Source: an uncultured Treponema sp.
GTDB lineage: Bacteria; Spirochaetota; Spirochaetia; Treponematales; Treponemataceae
Reading direction: 5' to 3'
Length of the DNA stretch: 64,000 nucleotides
Assembly (NCBI GenBank): GCA_949300145.1
Contig: CASGDA010000004.1
Span: 1-64,000, forward strand
Shown: positions 7,946 through 16,489 of the stretch, one piece after another
Position numbering within the stretch: position 1 is the first letter of the stretch
Layout: every line of letters begins with the position of its first letter
Notes under the pieces: model-generated
Database searches by the model: none
Told to the model about the DNA's origin: nothing
What the model saw: the letters and a program-made list of their open reading frames with translations, nothing else
Position numbers and translations under genes: made by a program

Positions 7946-9043
7946 TTATTTGAGGTTCTCCCCTGCAAATTTATCCATAAAGGCTATCAAGGCTTTTACA
8001 CCTTCAACGGGCATGGCGTTATAAATACTTGCCCTCATACCGCCAACAAGCCTGTGTCCCGCAAGATTGACAAGCCCCGCCTCAGCGGCCTCCGCCACGA
8101 ATTTCTTGTTCAAGGCATCGGCTTTCTCAGGATCGGTCTCTTTTGTAAGGAACGGAATATTCATCAGGGAACGGCTTCCTTTCTGCGCCGTGGCATGGTA
8201 GCAGGAAGACGCGTCAAGATAATCATAAAAGAGGGCGGCTTTTTCCCTGTTCCGCCGTGTTATTTCTGCCAGCCCGCCGTTTTCCTTTATCCATTCAAGG
8301 ACAAGCCCCATCATATAAATCGAATAGCAGGGCGGAGTATTGTACATCGAAGCGTTTTCAGCATGGATGTCATAGCGGAGCATGGATGGCGTGTTCTCCA
8401 CGGGACTGTCTGTAATCAAGTCCTCCCGGATAATGACAAGGGTGACGCCGGCGGGAGCCAGGTTTTTCTGGGCGCCCGCATACAGCAGCCCGAATTTGGA
8501 AACATCCAGGGGTTCGGACAATACGCAGGAAGAAATATCAGCCACAAGCGGGATGTCTCCGGTTTCAGGGAGATAATCCCACTTTGTGCCCATAATCGTA
8601 TTATTGAGGGTTATGTGAACATAGTCATAATCACCTTCAACCTTCCTGACCTCCGGGATAAAGGAATAACCGCCGTCTTTGGAAGAGGCGATTACATCCA
8701 CTTCGAGCCATTTTTTGGCTTCCTTGGCAGCCTTTGAAGCCCATACACCGGTGTCAACATAGGCGGCCCTGCCTTTTTTCCGCAGATTCATCGGAACCAT
8801 GGCGAACTGAAGGCTTGCGCCGCCCTGCAGAAACAGCACCTTATAGTTTGAGGGAACACCCATCAGTTCGCGGACGAGGGCTTCGGTATTCTCAATGATA
8901 CCTTTGTAGGCTTTGGAGCGGTGGCTCATCTCCATGACCGACTGTCCCGTACCGCGGTAATCAGAAAGTTCCGCGGCGGCTTTTTTCAAAACACTTTCAG
9001 GAAGCATTGAGGGTCCTGCCGAAAAATTGTAAACACGGCTCAT
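7946..9043 (-). CDS. serC: Phosphoserine aminotransferase
   Basis: 365 residues, full family length. This PLP enzyme converts 3-phosphohydroxypyruvate and glutamate to O-phosphoserine. Visible marks are the start Y-N-F-S-A-G-P-S-M-L-P, the Q-G-G-A-S-L-Q-F loop and the PLP lysine in G-A-Q-K-N-L-A-P-A-G. The ribosome site AAAGGAG lies upstream of the ATG at 9043, 22 nt after the rex stop. SerA follows downstream, so two of the three serine-synthesis steps are co-transcribed. SerB is not in the window. Confidence 0.95.
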   Translation of the reverse strand: MSRVYNFSAGPSMLPESVLKKAAAELSDYRGTGQSVMEMSHRSKAYKGIIENTEALVRELMGVPSNYKVLFLQGGASLQFAMVPMNLRKKGRAAYVDTGVWASKAAKEAKKWLEVDVIASSKDGGYSFIPEVRKVEGDYDYVHITLNNTIMGTKWDYLPETGDIPLVADISSCVLSEPLDVSKFGLLYAGAQKNLAPAGVTLVIIREDLITDSPVENTPSMLRYDIHAENASMYNTPPCYSIYMMGLVLEWIKENGGLAEITRRNREKAALFYDYLDASSCYHATAQKGSRSLMNIPFLTKETDPEKADALNKKFVAEAAEAGLVNLAGHRLVGGMRASIYNAMPVEGVKALIAFMDKFAGENLK

Positions 9044-9065
9044 TTTTTTCTCCTTTTATTCAGCC

Positions 9066-9728
9066 TTATTTTAATCTATTGAACGCAAGCCTGGTCGCAA
9101 GGGCGCCCAGAGCGTCAAGTACGGAAACATTTTCCACCGCCGTTCCCGGAGGGGTGGAAAGGACAACGGAGGTGAAATTCACAATTCCTGTCACCCCGCA
9201 GGAAAAAAGCTTGTCGGCGGAAGCCTGCGCACATTCCCCGGGGACACACAAAAGGGCGAGTTTTATGTCGAAGCGGGGGATAACCTCCTTCATCCTGAAC
9301 GTGGGGTAAAGGGGAAATTCTCCCTGAAGAATTTCGATGCGGTTCACGTTTGAGTCAAATCCCGCCCGGAGTGTGAATGGGGTGCCGGCGAAGGCTTCGT
9401 AATTCAAAAAAGAAGAGCCCAGCCTGCCAAGACCTACCACACAACAGTTGTGGCTTGCATTCTCCAGACTCAGAACCCGGCGGATACAGGACGCCAGGGC
9501 GACAGGATCATAGCCGGCGGAGGTGGAAAACATATCCGCACCGTCCTGCGGTTCCGGAAAACCGGAAACCAGCTGGGAAACGTCTTTCCGGATTGTGTGG
9601 CTGGGCCAACCCGTCATCTGTTCAAGTTCCGAGGAAGAAATAAAACCGCTTTTCCCCGCCTCGGCACGCTGTTCCAAAAAACGTGCAAGTCTCGCCAACC
9701 GTTCCGCGGCAGGTTTTGAAATTCCCAC
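9066..9728 (-). CDS. rex: Redox-sensing transcriptional repressor Rex
   Basis: 220 residues from a GTG at 9728. The GTG is chosen because AGGAG lies 7 nt upstream and the Rex family begins at the I-S-K-P-A-x-x-R-L segment; an ATG at 9779 would put coding over the promoter and an operator. The N-terminal winged helix has S-S-E-L-E-Q-M-T-G and H-T-I-R-K-D-V. The Rossmann domain has V-V-G-L-G-R-L-G-S (about 98-106) for NAD(H). Rex releases DNA when the NADH/NAD ratio rises. Two Rex-type palindromes flank its promoter, indicating autoregulation, and serC and serA follow in the same operon. Confidence 0.93.
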   Translation of the reverse strand: MGISKPAAERLARLARFLEQRAEAGKSGFISSSELEQMTGWPSHTIRKDVSQLVSGFPEPQDGADMFSTSAGYDPVALASCIRRVLSLENASHNCCVVGLGRLGSSFLNYEAFAGTPFTLRAGFDSNVNRIEILQGEFPLYPTFRMKEVIPRFDIKLALLCVPGECAQASADKLFSCGVTGIVNFTSVVLSTPPGTAVENVSVLDALGALATRLAFNRLK

Positions 9729-9743
9729 AAATACTCTCCTGGA

Positions 9744-9759
9744 TGTGAAAAAATTCACA
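9744..9759. promoter_or_regulatory. Rex operator 1, just downstream of the rex -10
   Basis: TGTGAA-N4-TTCACA, the Rex consensus half-sites with the usual four-base centre. It covers roughly +5 to +20 of the rex transcript. Confidence 0.75.
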
Positions 9760-9770
9760 ATAATGCTGAC

Positions 9771-9799
9771 ATCATACACAAGAAAAAAAATCGTGTCAA
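9771..9799 (-). promoter_or_regulatory. Promoter of rex-serC-serA
   Basis: Minus strand TTGACA (9799-9794), 17-nt spacer, TATGAT (9776-9771). It lies exactly between the two Rex operators. Confidence 0.8.
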
Positions 9800-9807
9800 G
9801 TATATGC

Positions 9808-9823
9808 TGTGAATTTTTTCACA
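9808..9823. promoter_or_regulatory. Rex operator 2, upstream of the rex -35
   Basis: TGTGAA-N4-TTCACA, the exact reverse complement of operator 1 and centred 64 bp away, about six helical turns. It is also 42 bp upstream of the divergent promoter at 9865. Confidence 0.75.
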
Positions 9824-9864
9824 GATAACGATAAAGAATCCGCATTCACGGGATTTTTGTTTGA

Positions 9865-9893
9865 TTGACAGGTTTTTTTTATGACAATATAAT
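9865..9893 (+). promoter_or_regulatory. Consensus promoter of the 9900 gene, leaderless
   Basis: TTGACA, 17-nt spacer, TATAAT: a perfect consensus. The -10 ends 6 nt before the ATG and no ribosome site exists. Confidence 0.8.
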
Positions 9894-9899
9894 TATAAT

Positions 9900-11429
9900 A
9901 TGCAACAGAAAGTAGGTTTTTTCGAAAAAGCTTTCGGCTTTTTATTCACATCTTCCGATCCGGAAGCAATAAAAAGAAAAAACCTGAAAAGAATCGCAAA
10001 AGAAATAACCCGCCAACGCTTCAAATGGTACAAGCCGTCTTCAGGGGAAGCCCTGCCACAGATGGGGAAATTCTTCTATGAGATATATTCCACAATCGGA
10101 GGCGCGCAAAACATCCTTTCCAACGCCAACACCTCCGCTGTTTTGAAAACAATCGTTATCGAAGACTTTTTTTCGGAAAGCCAAAAGAAAATAAGAGAAG
10201 ACCTGGCGGAAGAAAACCTGAAAGAGAGGGCTCAAAAAGAAAACACGAACAAACTGGAACTTCAGGTGAGAAAAGAGCTGGAGGCTTTCCAAAGGGACTT
10301 CAATCCGGAAAAAATAAAACAAATCGACCACATTTATTCGCAGATAGAGGCTTTCTCCAATTTCGTCCTTTTCGATTATTATTTCATGTTGAAAAAATTC
10401 GACTCAACCCTTCCTGAGAGAAACTTTTCCTACACCCCAAAATATGACGTAATCCGCGGGGAATATATCCTCGACGATCTGAAAGATTTTGCAGCGGTAG
10501 CCTTCGCCCTGCCTCTCAACGCCGACTGGAAGCGTATTTTTTCGATAATAAAGAACTACAAGGGTGTTGAGCCGGCGGCAATGAACCGGTGGGGGAAAAT
10601 CACCCGCACATTGAATGAAGTCCGCAAAAGCAACATCCTGACAATGATTATCCAGCATATAGACAAAAACCCGGATGAACAGATAAAACCTGCGACTGCC
10701 AATTCCAGGATTGTGGACGCTTATATCTCGAACCTGAGAACAAAAACGGAAAGCTGTTTGCGGCAGATTATCCAGACAACGCGGACTTCAAAATCCTCGG
10801 AGCTTATAAACCAGCTTTTCGGATCCGCGCCGCTGAATCCGCTTAAAAATTACACGGAGGCAAGGAACGAGGATTTCAGGAGGAAAGGAATCGCAGGATT
10901 CAAGCATCTCGACGAAATGAATTATCTGAGCGCTTTCCTGGCAATCTACTTAAAAAAAGACATTTCAACCATCACGGATTTGTGTCTCGTCCGGGGAAAG
11001 TGGGCGCTACAGGAGGAGTCAGTGTCATTCTCAAACAGCTTCCACGCTTTAATGGACATTTCCGGGCAGCTTGCGGAATTCGATGACGCGCTTTCAGAGG
11101 ATGCACCGAAAGGGGCAAAACTGAAATCCCTGCTGATGCGGCAGGAGCATGACAGGGAAGCGAAGAGCCAGCTTAACACAAACCTGAAGGATGTGAATAA
11201 CTCGGCCCTGTCCATGCTGACAAACGCGACCCAGAACCTGATTATTATCGGCAAGAACCTCCGCGCGATACTCGGGGATTACGAAGCCCAGCCGCACAAG
11301 CTCATAACCAACTGGAAAGAAATTGAGTCGGCAGCTGACAGCAACATCAGGGAAATGCTTATAAACACATATAAGAAAATCTATGCCTTTGTCATGCTGA
11401 TGCAGCTGTATCTGAAAGGCGGTGCCTAA
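9900..11429 (+). CDS. Treponemal conserved protein, possibly DUF5312 family
   Basis: 509 residues, soluble and largely helical, with no signal peptide. The start M-Q-Q-K-V-G-F-F-E-K-A-F-G-F-L-F and the overall length match what I recall of a spirochaete-restricted family listed as DUF5312. Residues 90-150 are charged and coiled-coil-like (many E, K, R and Q). No catalytic motif is visible. It has its own perfect-consensus promoter, and the second Rex site lies between it and rex, so redox control is possible. The 3' end overlaps the convergent thioesterase by 3 nt. Function unknown. Confidence 0.7.
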   Translation: MQQKVGFFEKAFGFLFTSSDPEAIKRKNLKRIAKEITRQRFKWYKPSSGEALPQMGKFFYEIYSTIGGAQNILSNANTSAVLKTIVIEDFFSESQKKIREDLAEENLKERAQKENTNKLELQVRKELEAFQRDFNPEKIKQIDHIYSQIEAFSNFVLFDYYFMLKKFDSTLPERNFSYTPKYDVIRGEYILDDLKDFAAVAFALPLNADWKRIFSIIKNYKGVEPAAMNRWGKITRTLNEVRKSNILTMIIQHIDKNPDEQIKPATANSRIVDAYISNLRTKTESCLRQIIQTTRTSKSSELINQLFGSAPLNPLKNYTEARNEDFRRKGIAGFKHLDEMNYLSAFLAIYLKKDISTITDLCLVRGKWALQEESVSFSNSFHALMDISGQLAEFDDALSEDAPKGAKLKSLLMRQEHDREAKSQLNTNLKDVNNSALSMLTNATQNLIIIGKNLRAILGDYEAQPHKLITNWKEIESAADSNIREMLINTYKKIYAFVMLMQLYLKGGA

Positions 11430-11833
11430 GCCTTGATTTCGGGGCGGAGACCGTCAACAAAGAAGTTGTCAGGCAGCTTGGAGGGTTTTCCGCTGTGATC
11501 CACGCATCCCCAGGAGACATCCGCTTCCACACAAACCTCGCCACGCTGGTTTCTGACAACCTGATGGAAAGTGCCGGAAACCTTTCCGAGCTTTATCGGT
11601 TCCACCTCGATGGAAAGCTCGTCAAAAAGCCTGGCGGAAGCTTTGTACCGGATATCAATGTGCGTAACATACAGATAATAGCCTGAGGCGATGAGACCCT
11701 CATAGTCAAAGCCGATGGCCCTAAGGAATTCCATGCGTCCGAATTCAAGGTAATTAAGGTAATTGGCGTTATTCACATGGTTGTAGGAATCCAGTTCGTA
11801 GGAACGGACGACAAGTTTCGCAGTGTGTGTCAT
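11426..11833 (-). CDS. Acyl-CoA thioesterase, 4-hydroxybenzoyl-CoA thioesterase/YbgC-type hotdog
   Basis: 135 residues from the ATG at 11833. The single hotdog domain begins R-S-Y-E-L-D-S-Y-N-H-V-N-N, where the family has the catalytic aspartate and histidine (D-x-x-x-H-V-N-N). It then runs F-G-R-M-E-F-L-R, followed by R-Y-K-A-S-A-R. Members hydrolyse acyl-CoA or acyl-ACP. The exact acyl substrate is unknown. GGAA lies a few bases before the ATG. Its 3' end overlaps the stop of the convergent gene. Confidence 0.85.
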   Translation of the reverse strand: MTHTAKLVVRSYELDSYNHVNNANYLNYLEFGRMEFLRAIGFDYEGLIASGYYLYVTHIDIRYKASARLFDELSIEVEPIKLGKVSGTFHQVVRNQRGEVCVEADVSWGCVDHSGKPSKLPDNFFVDGLRPEIKA

Positions 11834-11854
11834 AATATTTCCAAAAATCAATAT

Positions 11855-11887
11855 AAAATAAAAGACGGCCGGATAAATCCAGCCGTC
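11855..11887 (-). terminator. Ferritin terminator
   Basis: Minus strand GACGGCTGGA stem (11887-11878) with its partner down to 11864 around a TTTA loop, followed by TTTTATTTT. Confidence 0.8.
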
Positions 11888-11897
11888 CGGAGACGCA

Positions 11898-12413
11898 TCA
11901 GGTCGCGCTTACAACAGGGGCTGTATACTGCCTTGCCGCAAGCTCCTGATCCAGCAGGTAAAGGCCTTCGGGCTTGGATCCGAAAAGTTCCATCTTGGAA
12001 ATCAAGTCCCTGGCATTTTTCTCTTCCTCTCCCTGCTCCTGAACAAACCAGTCCAGGAATTTCATTGTACGGAAATCCTTTGCCTCACAGGCGGCCGCAT
12101 AAATGTTGTTAATCAGGGATGTTACATACTCCTCATGTTCCAGCGAAGCCTGCAACGGCTGTCCCGGATTCTCAAATTTCTTGTCTGGGGCGGCGATCGC
12201 AGTAAGGTTAACGTGAACCTCATTTTCCAGAAGATAATCATAGAACATCATGGCATGGTCGCGCTCTTCCTGGGCCTGAACACGGTACCAGTTGGCGAAT
12301 CCGTCCAATCCTTTCGCGGAATAATAATTTGAAAAATCAAGGTACAAATAAGCGGAATAAAATTCCTTGTTTATTTGGTCATTCAACAGCTCTTCCAGTT
12401 TCTTATTCAACAT
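11898..12413 (-). CDS. ftnA: Ferritin (bacterial, non-haem)
   Basis: 171 residues, the standard length of a four-helix ferritin subunit. The ferroxidase ligands are in N-K-E-F-Y-S-A-Y (helix A) and E-E-R-D-H-A (helix B), with E-H-E-E and Q-E-Q-G-E-E-E-K in helices C and D. It oxidises Fe(II) and stores it as a mineral in a 24-subunit shell, limiting Fenton chemistry. GGAGG lies before the ATG. The leader carries a hairpin at the transcript's first bases and the gene has its own promoter and terminator. Confidence 0.95.
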   Translation of the reverse strand: MLNKKLEELLNDQINKEFYSAYLYLDFSNYYSAKGLDGFANWYRVQAQEERDHAMMFYDYLLENEVHVNLTAIAAPDKKFENPGQPLQASLEHEEYVTSLINNIYAAACEAKDFRTMKFLDWFVQEQGEEEKNARDLISKMELFGSKPEGLYLLDQELAARQYTAPVVSAT

Positions 12414-12429
12414 AACAAACCTCCTTTAA

Positions 12430-12446
12430 TGTCCTTAAACAGGACA
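12430..12446. promoter_or_regulatory. Inverted repeat at the ferritin transcription start
   Basis: TGTCCT-N5-AGGACA. Its outer edge is 6 nt below the -10, so it is either the first hairpin of the mRNA or an operator over the start point. Confidence 0.5.
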
Positions 12447-12451
12447 CTTAT

Positions 12452-12480
12452 AATATACAGCTGAAATATTCCAAAGGCAA
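12452..12480 (-). promoter_or_regulatory. Ferritin promoter
   Basis: Minus strand TTGCCT (12480-12475), 17-nt spacer, TATATT (12457-12452). Confidence 0.65.
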
Positions 12481-12494
12481 TTCTTTTGAAAATT

Positions 12495-14012
12495 TCAATC
12501 TTTTCCTGACGCCAGATATTCGTTGATTGAAGCCGCGGCCTTTCTGCCCTCGCCCATTGCAAGAATAACTGTGGCGGCGCCGAGAACAATATCGCCGCCT
12601 GCCCAGACTTTCTTCAAGCTGGTTTTCTGGCCCTCATCAACAACAATATTTCCCCTGGGCGTGACATCAAGGCCTTCCGTTGTCTGTGATATCAGCGGAT
12701 TGGAATCGTTGCCGAGAGCCACAATAACAGCATCCACAGGAATCTGATGTTCCGTCCCCGGCTTGGCAACGGGACGGCGGCGTCCGGAGGCGTCCGGCTC
12801 GCCCAACTCGTAATCAAGAACCTCTACAGCGCAGACACGTCCGTTTTCATCCCCGATGATACGGGTCGGATTCTGCAGATAGCGGAAATCCACACCTTCC
12901 TCTTCGGCGTGGGCCACTTCCTCCGCACGCGCGGGCATTTCGGCGCGGGTACGGCGGTAAATGCAGTAAACCTTTTCCGCTCCAAGCCGGAAAGCCATGC
13001 GGGCGGCATCCATCGCCACGTTTCCGCCTCCTATAACGGCGACAGTATTCGCCTCATAAAGCGGGGTCGCGGCACGGGCGGTGTCATAGGCTTTCATCAG
13101 ATTTGCCCTTGTGAGATATTCGTTGGCGCTGAACACACCTATCAGGTTCTCGCCTTCGATATTCATGAACTTGGGCAGCCCGGCGCCCGTACCGATAAAG
13201 GCGGCGTCAAAGCCTTCCTTATTCAGAAGATCAAACAAGGTCTCCGTCCGTCCGACAAGAAAATTCGTCCTGAATTTGACGCCCATCTTCTTCAGGTTTT
13301 CCACTTCAGCGGCAACGATAGCCTTGGGCAGACGGAATTCCGGGATTCCGTAAACCATAACGCCGCCGGTCTTGTGAAAAGCCTCAAAGACAGTCACGTC
13401 ATGGCCGGCCCTCCGGATATCAGCAGCAACGGTAAGACCGGCAGGACCGGAACCGATGACGGCAACTTTTTTTCCCGTGGAAGGCGCGATTTCAGCGGGC
13501 ACAGAATTTCCGTTTTCCCTTTCCCAGTCCGCGACAAAACGCTCCAGACGGCCTATGGCTACGGACTTTTCCACGTTTTTAAGGCTTTTACCGACAGTGC
13601 ACATGCTCTGGCACTGTTTTTCCTGGGGACAGACACGGCCGCATATGGCCGGCAGAAGATTGGCTGTTTTTATAACCGCCAGAGCCTCCGCATATTTCCC
13701 GTCCTGGACGCAGGATATAAATTCCGGGATGGGAACTCCGACAGGACAGGCTGAAACACAGGGCCGGTTTTTACAATTCAAGCAGCGTTCAGCCTCACAG
13801 CGCGCCTGCGGCTCGGAATAACCGAGGGCGACTTCCGTCATACGTTTCGCACGAGCCTTCGGTTCCTGGGCTCCCATTTCCTGTGAGGGAATGGAAAGCC
13901 GGTCTTTCGGTGACAGCATTCCACCCTGCTTTTTCGCGGAAATTTCAGCCCAAAGGGAGGACGCCTGTTTTGTTAATTCATCTTTAGAAATATGGGGAGC
14001 AGAATTGTCCAT
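12495..14012 (-). CDS. nfnB: NADPH-binding large subunit of electron-bifurcating ferredoxin:NADP oxidoreductase (NfnB)
   Basis: 505 residues of the glutamate-synthase small-chain/NfnB type. Two cysteine clusters near the N-terminus (C-L-N-C-K-N-R-P-C-V-S-A-C-P and C-G-R-V-C-P with C-Q-S-M-C) hold 4Fe-4S centres. V-I-G-S-G-P-A-G-L binds FAD and V-I-G-G-G-N-V-A-M-D binds NADPH. It follows nfnA by 22 nt, and that pairing separates it from a true glutamate synthase, whose large subunit is absent. Nfn couples NADH and reduced ferredoxin oxidation to NADP reduction. About 40 extra N-terminal residues precede the first cysteine cluster. Confidence 0.85.
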   Translation of the reverse strand: MDNSAPHISKDELTKQASSLWAEISAKKQGGMLSPKDRLSIPSQEMGAQEPKARAKRMTEVALGYSEPQARCEAERCLNCKNRPCVSACPVGVPIPEFISCVQDGKYAEALAVIKTANLLPAICGRVCPQEKQCQSMCTVGKSLKNVEKSVAIGRLERFVADWERENGNSVPAEIAPSTGKKVAVIGSGPAGLTVAADIRRAGHDVTVFEAFHKTGGVMVYGIPEFRLPKAIVAAEVENLKKMGVKFRTNFLVGRTETLFDLLNKEGFDAAFIGTGAGLPKFMNIEGENLIGVFSANEYLTRANLMKAYDTARAATPLYEANTVAVIGGGNVAMDAARMAFRLGAEKVYCIYRRTRAEMPARAEEVAHAEEEGVDFRYLQNPTRIIGDENGRVCAVEVLDYELGEPDASGRRRPVAKPGTEHQIPVDAVIVALGNDSNPLISQTTEGLDVTPRGNIVVDEGQKTSLKKVWAGGDIVLGAATVILAMGEGRKAAASINEYLASGKD

Positions 14013-14034
14013 TTACATTTCTTCCTTGTATCTG

Positions 14035-14904
14035 TTAATTGTTTTTATCGTCTGCCTGCTCAAGTTTTTCAGCCTGCATCTCGAGGTGGCATTTATGATG
14101 GTCGGAATCCTCCCGGGACTTGAAGGCTTTCATTCTAAGCATCATGGTGTCGAAATCAACCTGATGTCCGTCAAATTCGGGGCCGTCAACACAAACGAAT
14201 TTTGTTTTTCCGCCGACGGAAACACGGCAGCCGCCGCACATACCTGTGCCGTCTATCATAATGGTGTTAAGGGAAACAACTGTGTGTATCCCGAAAGGCC
14301 GGGTTGTTTCCGCGCAAAATTTCATCATTACAGGCGGTCCTATCGCCACGACTTCCGCGGGAGGAGCGGCGCTTTCGCATAATTCTTTCAGGGGCTCCGT
14401 AACAAGCCCCTTCCTGCCGTAAGAACCGTCGTCGGTGACAACAATGAGGTTGTCACAGACCGCTTTCATTTCATCCTCAAAAATCAAAAGCTGTTTATTG
14501 CGGGCGCCGATGATAACGGTAACTTCGTTCCCTATGCTTTTATGAGCTTTCACGATGGGATACAGGGGCGCGACTCCGATACCTCCGCCGACACACACAA
14601 TGCGGCCTTTTTTTTCAATTTGAGTGGGACGTCCGAGGGGGCCGAGAATCGCCGGGATATCATCCCCTTTGTTTTTCAAGGCGAGCTTATGGGTTGTAGC
14701 TCCCACTGTCTGGAAAACGAGGGCAATCCACCCTTCCTGCGCGTCAGCATCGGCAATTGTCAGCGGAATACGTTCCCCGAATTCCTCGTCTATCTGTACA
14801 AGAACGAACTGCCCCGCTTTGCGGTTCCGGGCAATTTCCGGAGCGGAAACGCGAAAATAAAAAACTTCCTCCGAAAACTGCTTTTTTTCAAGAATAGTAT
14901 GCAT
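14035..14904 (-). CDS. nfnA: FAD/2Fe-2S small subunit of Nfn (sulfide dehydrogenase/PyrK-like)
   Basis: 289 residues from the ATG at 14904, chosen because GGAG lies at good spacing. The FAD motif is R-I-P-L-T-I-A-D, and the NAD-binding segment V-G-G-G-I-G-V-A-P-L-Y-P-I follows. The 2Fe-2S cluster uses G-M-C-G-G-C-R-V and F-V-C-V-D-G-P. It oxidises NADH and supplies one electron branch of the bifurcating complex with NfnB. The same fold serves dihydroorotate dehydrogenase B, but no pyrD is present here. Confidence 0.86.
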   Translation of the reverse strand: MHTILEKKQFSEEVFYFRVSAPEIARNRKAGQFVLVQIDEEFGERIPLTIADADAQEGWIALVFQTVGATTHKLALKNKGDDIPAILGPLGRPTQIEKKGRIVCVGGGIGVAPLYPIVKAHKSIGNEVTVIIGARNKQLLIFEDEMKAVCDNLIVVTDDGSYGRKGLVTEPLKELCESAAPPAEVVAIGPPVMMKFCAETTRPFGIHTVVSLNTIMIDGTGMCGGCRVSVGGKTKFVCVDGPEFDGHQVDFDTMMLRMKAFKSREDSDHHKCHLEMQAEKLEQADDKNN

Positions 14905-14931
14905 ATTTTTATATCTCCACAATATTTTTTT

Positions 14932-14960
14932 ATTTTATATATTTTAACCTGTTTATTCAA
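14932..14960 (-). promoter_or_regulatory. nfnAB promoter
   Basis: Minus strand TTGAAT (14960-14955), 17-nt spacer, TAAAAT (14937-14932), leaving a leader of about 20 nt with GGAG. Confidence 0.55.
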
Positions 14961-14985
14961 TTAAAAACGTGATATCTTTAAAATA

Positions 14986-16482
14986 ATGAAACAGCCTTTT
15001 GACGTTTTTCAGGAAAAAAATCTATTCAGTGATTTTAATTTTGAAAAAATGCTGTACCAGTATCTGGGGCACAAATTGTCCCCGTTCTCACTGGGGGAAG
15101 TCCTTCTCGCTCTGGGAGAAACCGATTCACGGGGAAACCGCTCCCAATTAAGTGATTTTCTGGTCATAAACTGCCTGGCTTTCTGCAACAAAGAAGGCAA
15201 AGATAAGGAAGATTTATGGCTCAGCCGCGCCGGTCTTTTTACAGACAGGGAATTCGCCGTTGTTCCGTCGAAAATGGAGCTGGCGGCGGGTATTTTCATT
15301 CCCGGATCCAGATGCATTCCCTTTGCGAATCCTAACCTTTTGCCAAGCCAGTACAAGTTTTTTGCCCGCGGGGATAGACTGGAAACCATTCTTGTGGACA
15401 CGACGGAAGATGAAATAAACCCTTATTACGCCCTTTACGGAGAAGAATTCACCGCACAGTACCTGGCGATGGACAATTCTGAAAGCAGGGAAATATTCAG
15501 CGACTTTGACAGCTTTATGGAAGGTGACCACGAATTCCCGGTGACGGTTGTCGATATGAGGGATTTCTATTGGAAAAATAAGGTTCATTCAGGTGACATT
15601 CTCATTTTCAGGGTTGAAGACTGGAGCGCCTCCGTTTTTTCCGTTTCCGTAAGATACAAGAAAGACACAGACAACGAAAAATTGAAAAAATGGCGCGACA
15701 TATTCGAGACAGCCCTCATCCTTTCTTTCCAGACGGACGGCCCGGCCGCAAGCATAGAAGAACAGATTGCCACCGCATTTTTCATCGGTGGGCAGAAACT
15801 TTTCGGGCTTCCGCCGGATGATATTTCCGCCGCAATCGCCGTCTCAAAGAAAGTGGAGCTTACCCCCTACGGGGCGGAAACCCGCCTATGGCAAAAAGGG
15901 GTCCCCTTTCCTGTGCCCGGCAGCTGGAACAAATGGCTTCAGGGGACGACAGGGATAGATGATACCGGACTGTTTCACCAGACCGGTATTCCCGTCTGCA
16001 GGGAAATTCTAAATGCCTATGTGATGGACGCCCTGTATAAACATGAAACAACACCGGAGGCCGTCATTTCCAGAATTGAAAATCTCGCATCTTCCCCCGC
16101 AAAGGATTTTCCAAAATACCAGTCCGTCAAACGGTTTGTTTCCTCTGAGTTTTTCCTGCAGAAAGAGTCATACAACTGGTTTGCGGACAGACGCATAGGG
16201 GAATACCGGGGGAAACTCGTAAACCTTTACAGCCGGATAATTATACTCGTGCACTCCGTCCAGAAAACAGGTGTTTCCCCTAAAAACATCCCGGATCAGG
16301 ATGTTATCATGATGGGGCAGCTGACCGCCCATGTGGTCACCTGTCTCGAATCCTTTTACCACAATCCGCTGGACAGCGATATAAGAATGCTTAAAGAATC
16401 GCTGGAAGGAATGGAAGATACATTCAACGAGCTTGAGATTTCAATAAAAAATATCGCGGAGGATGTCCGCAGGAAAAAATAA
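14986..16482 (+). CDS. Conserved hypothetical protein, unrecognised
   Basis: 498 residues, soluble, no signal peptide or membrane helix. I recognise no family. The sequence is acidic and mixed alpha/beta in character, with many aromatic residues between 100 and 220 and a helical C-terminus ending in basic residues. No Shine-Dalgarno precedes the ATG. A weak -10 (TATCTT, 14973-14978) lies 7 nt upstream, so it may be another leaderless gene. It is divergent from nfnA and convergent with the aldo/keto reductase. Confidence 0.6.
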   Translation: MKQPFDVFQEKNLFSDFNFEKMLYQYLGHKLSPFSLGEVLLALGETDSRGNRSQLSDFLVINCLAFCNKEGKDKEDLWLSRAGLFTDREFAVVPSKMELAAGIFIPGSRCIPFANPNLLPSQYKFFARGDRLETILVDTTEDEINPYYALYGEEFTAQYLAMDNSESREIFSDFDSFMEGDHEFPVTVVDMRDFYWKNKVHSGDILIFRVEDWSASVFSVSVRYKKDTDNEKLKKWRDIFETALILSFQTDGPAASIEEQIATAFFIGGQKLFGLPPDDISAAIAVSKKVELTPYGAETRLWQKGVPFPVPGSWNKWLQGTTGIDDTGLFHQTGIPVCREILNAYVMDALYKHETTPEAVISRIENLASSPAKDFPKYQSVKRFVSSEFFLQKESYNWFADRRIGEYRGKLVNLYSRIIILVHSVQKTGVSPKNIPDQDVIMMGQLTAHVVTCLESFYHNPLDSDIRMLKESLEGMEDTFNELEISIKNIAEDVRRKK

Positions 16483-16489
16483 CACGGTA

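Noticed and set aside
12747-13754. 335-codon plus-strand open frame
   Set aside because: It lies antisense inside nfnB, has no start signal or family resemblance, and mirrors the codon pattern of the real gene.
12495-14012. Glutamate synthase small subunit (gltD)
   Set aside because: The adjacent FAD/2Fe-2S subunit and absence of gltB fit NfnAB better.
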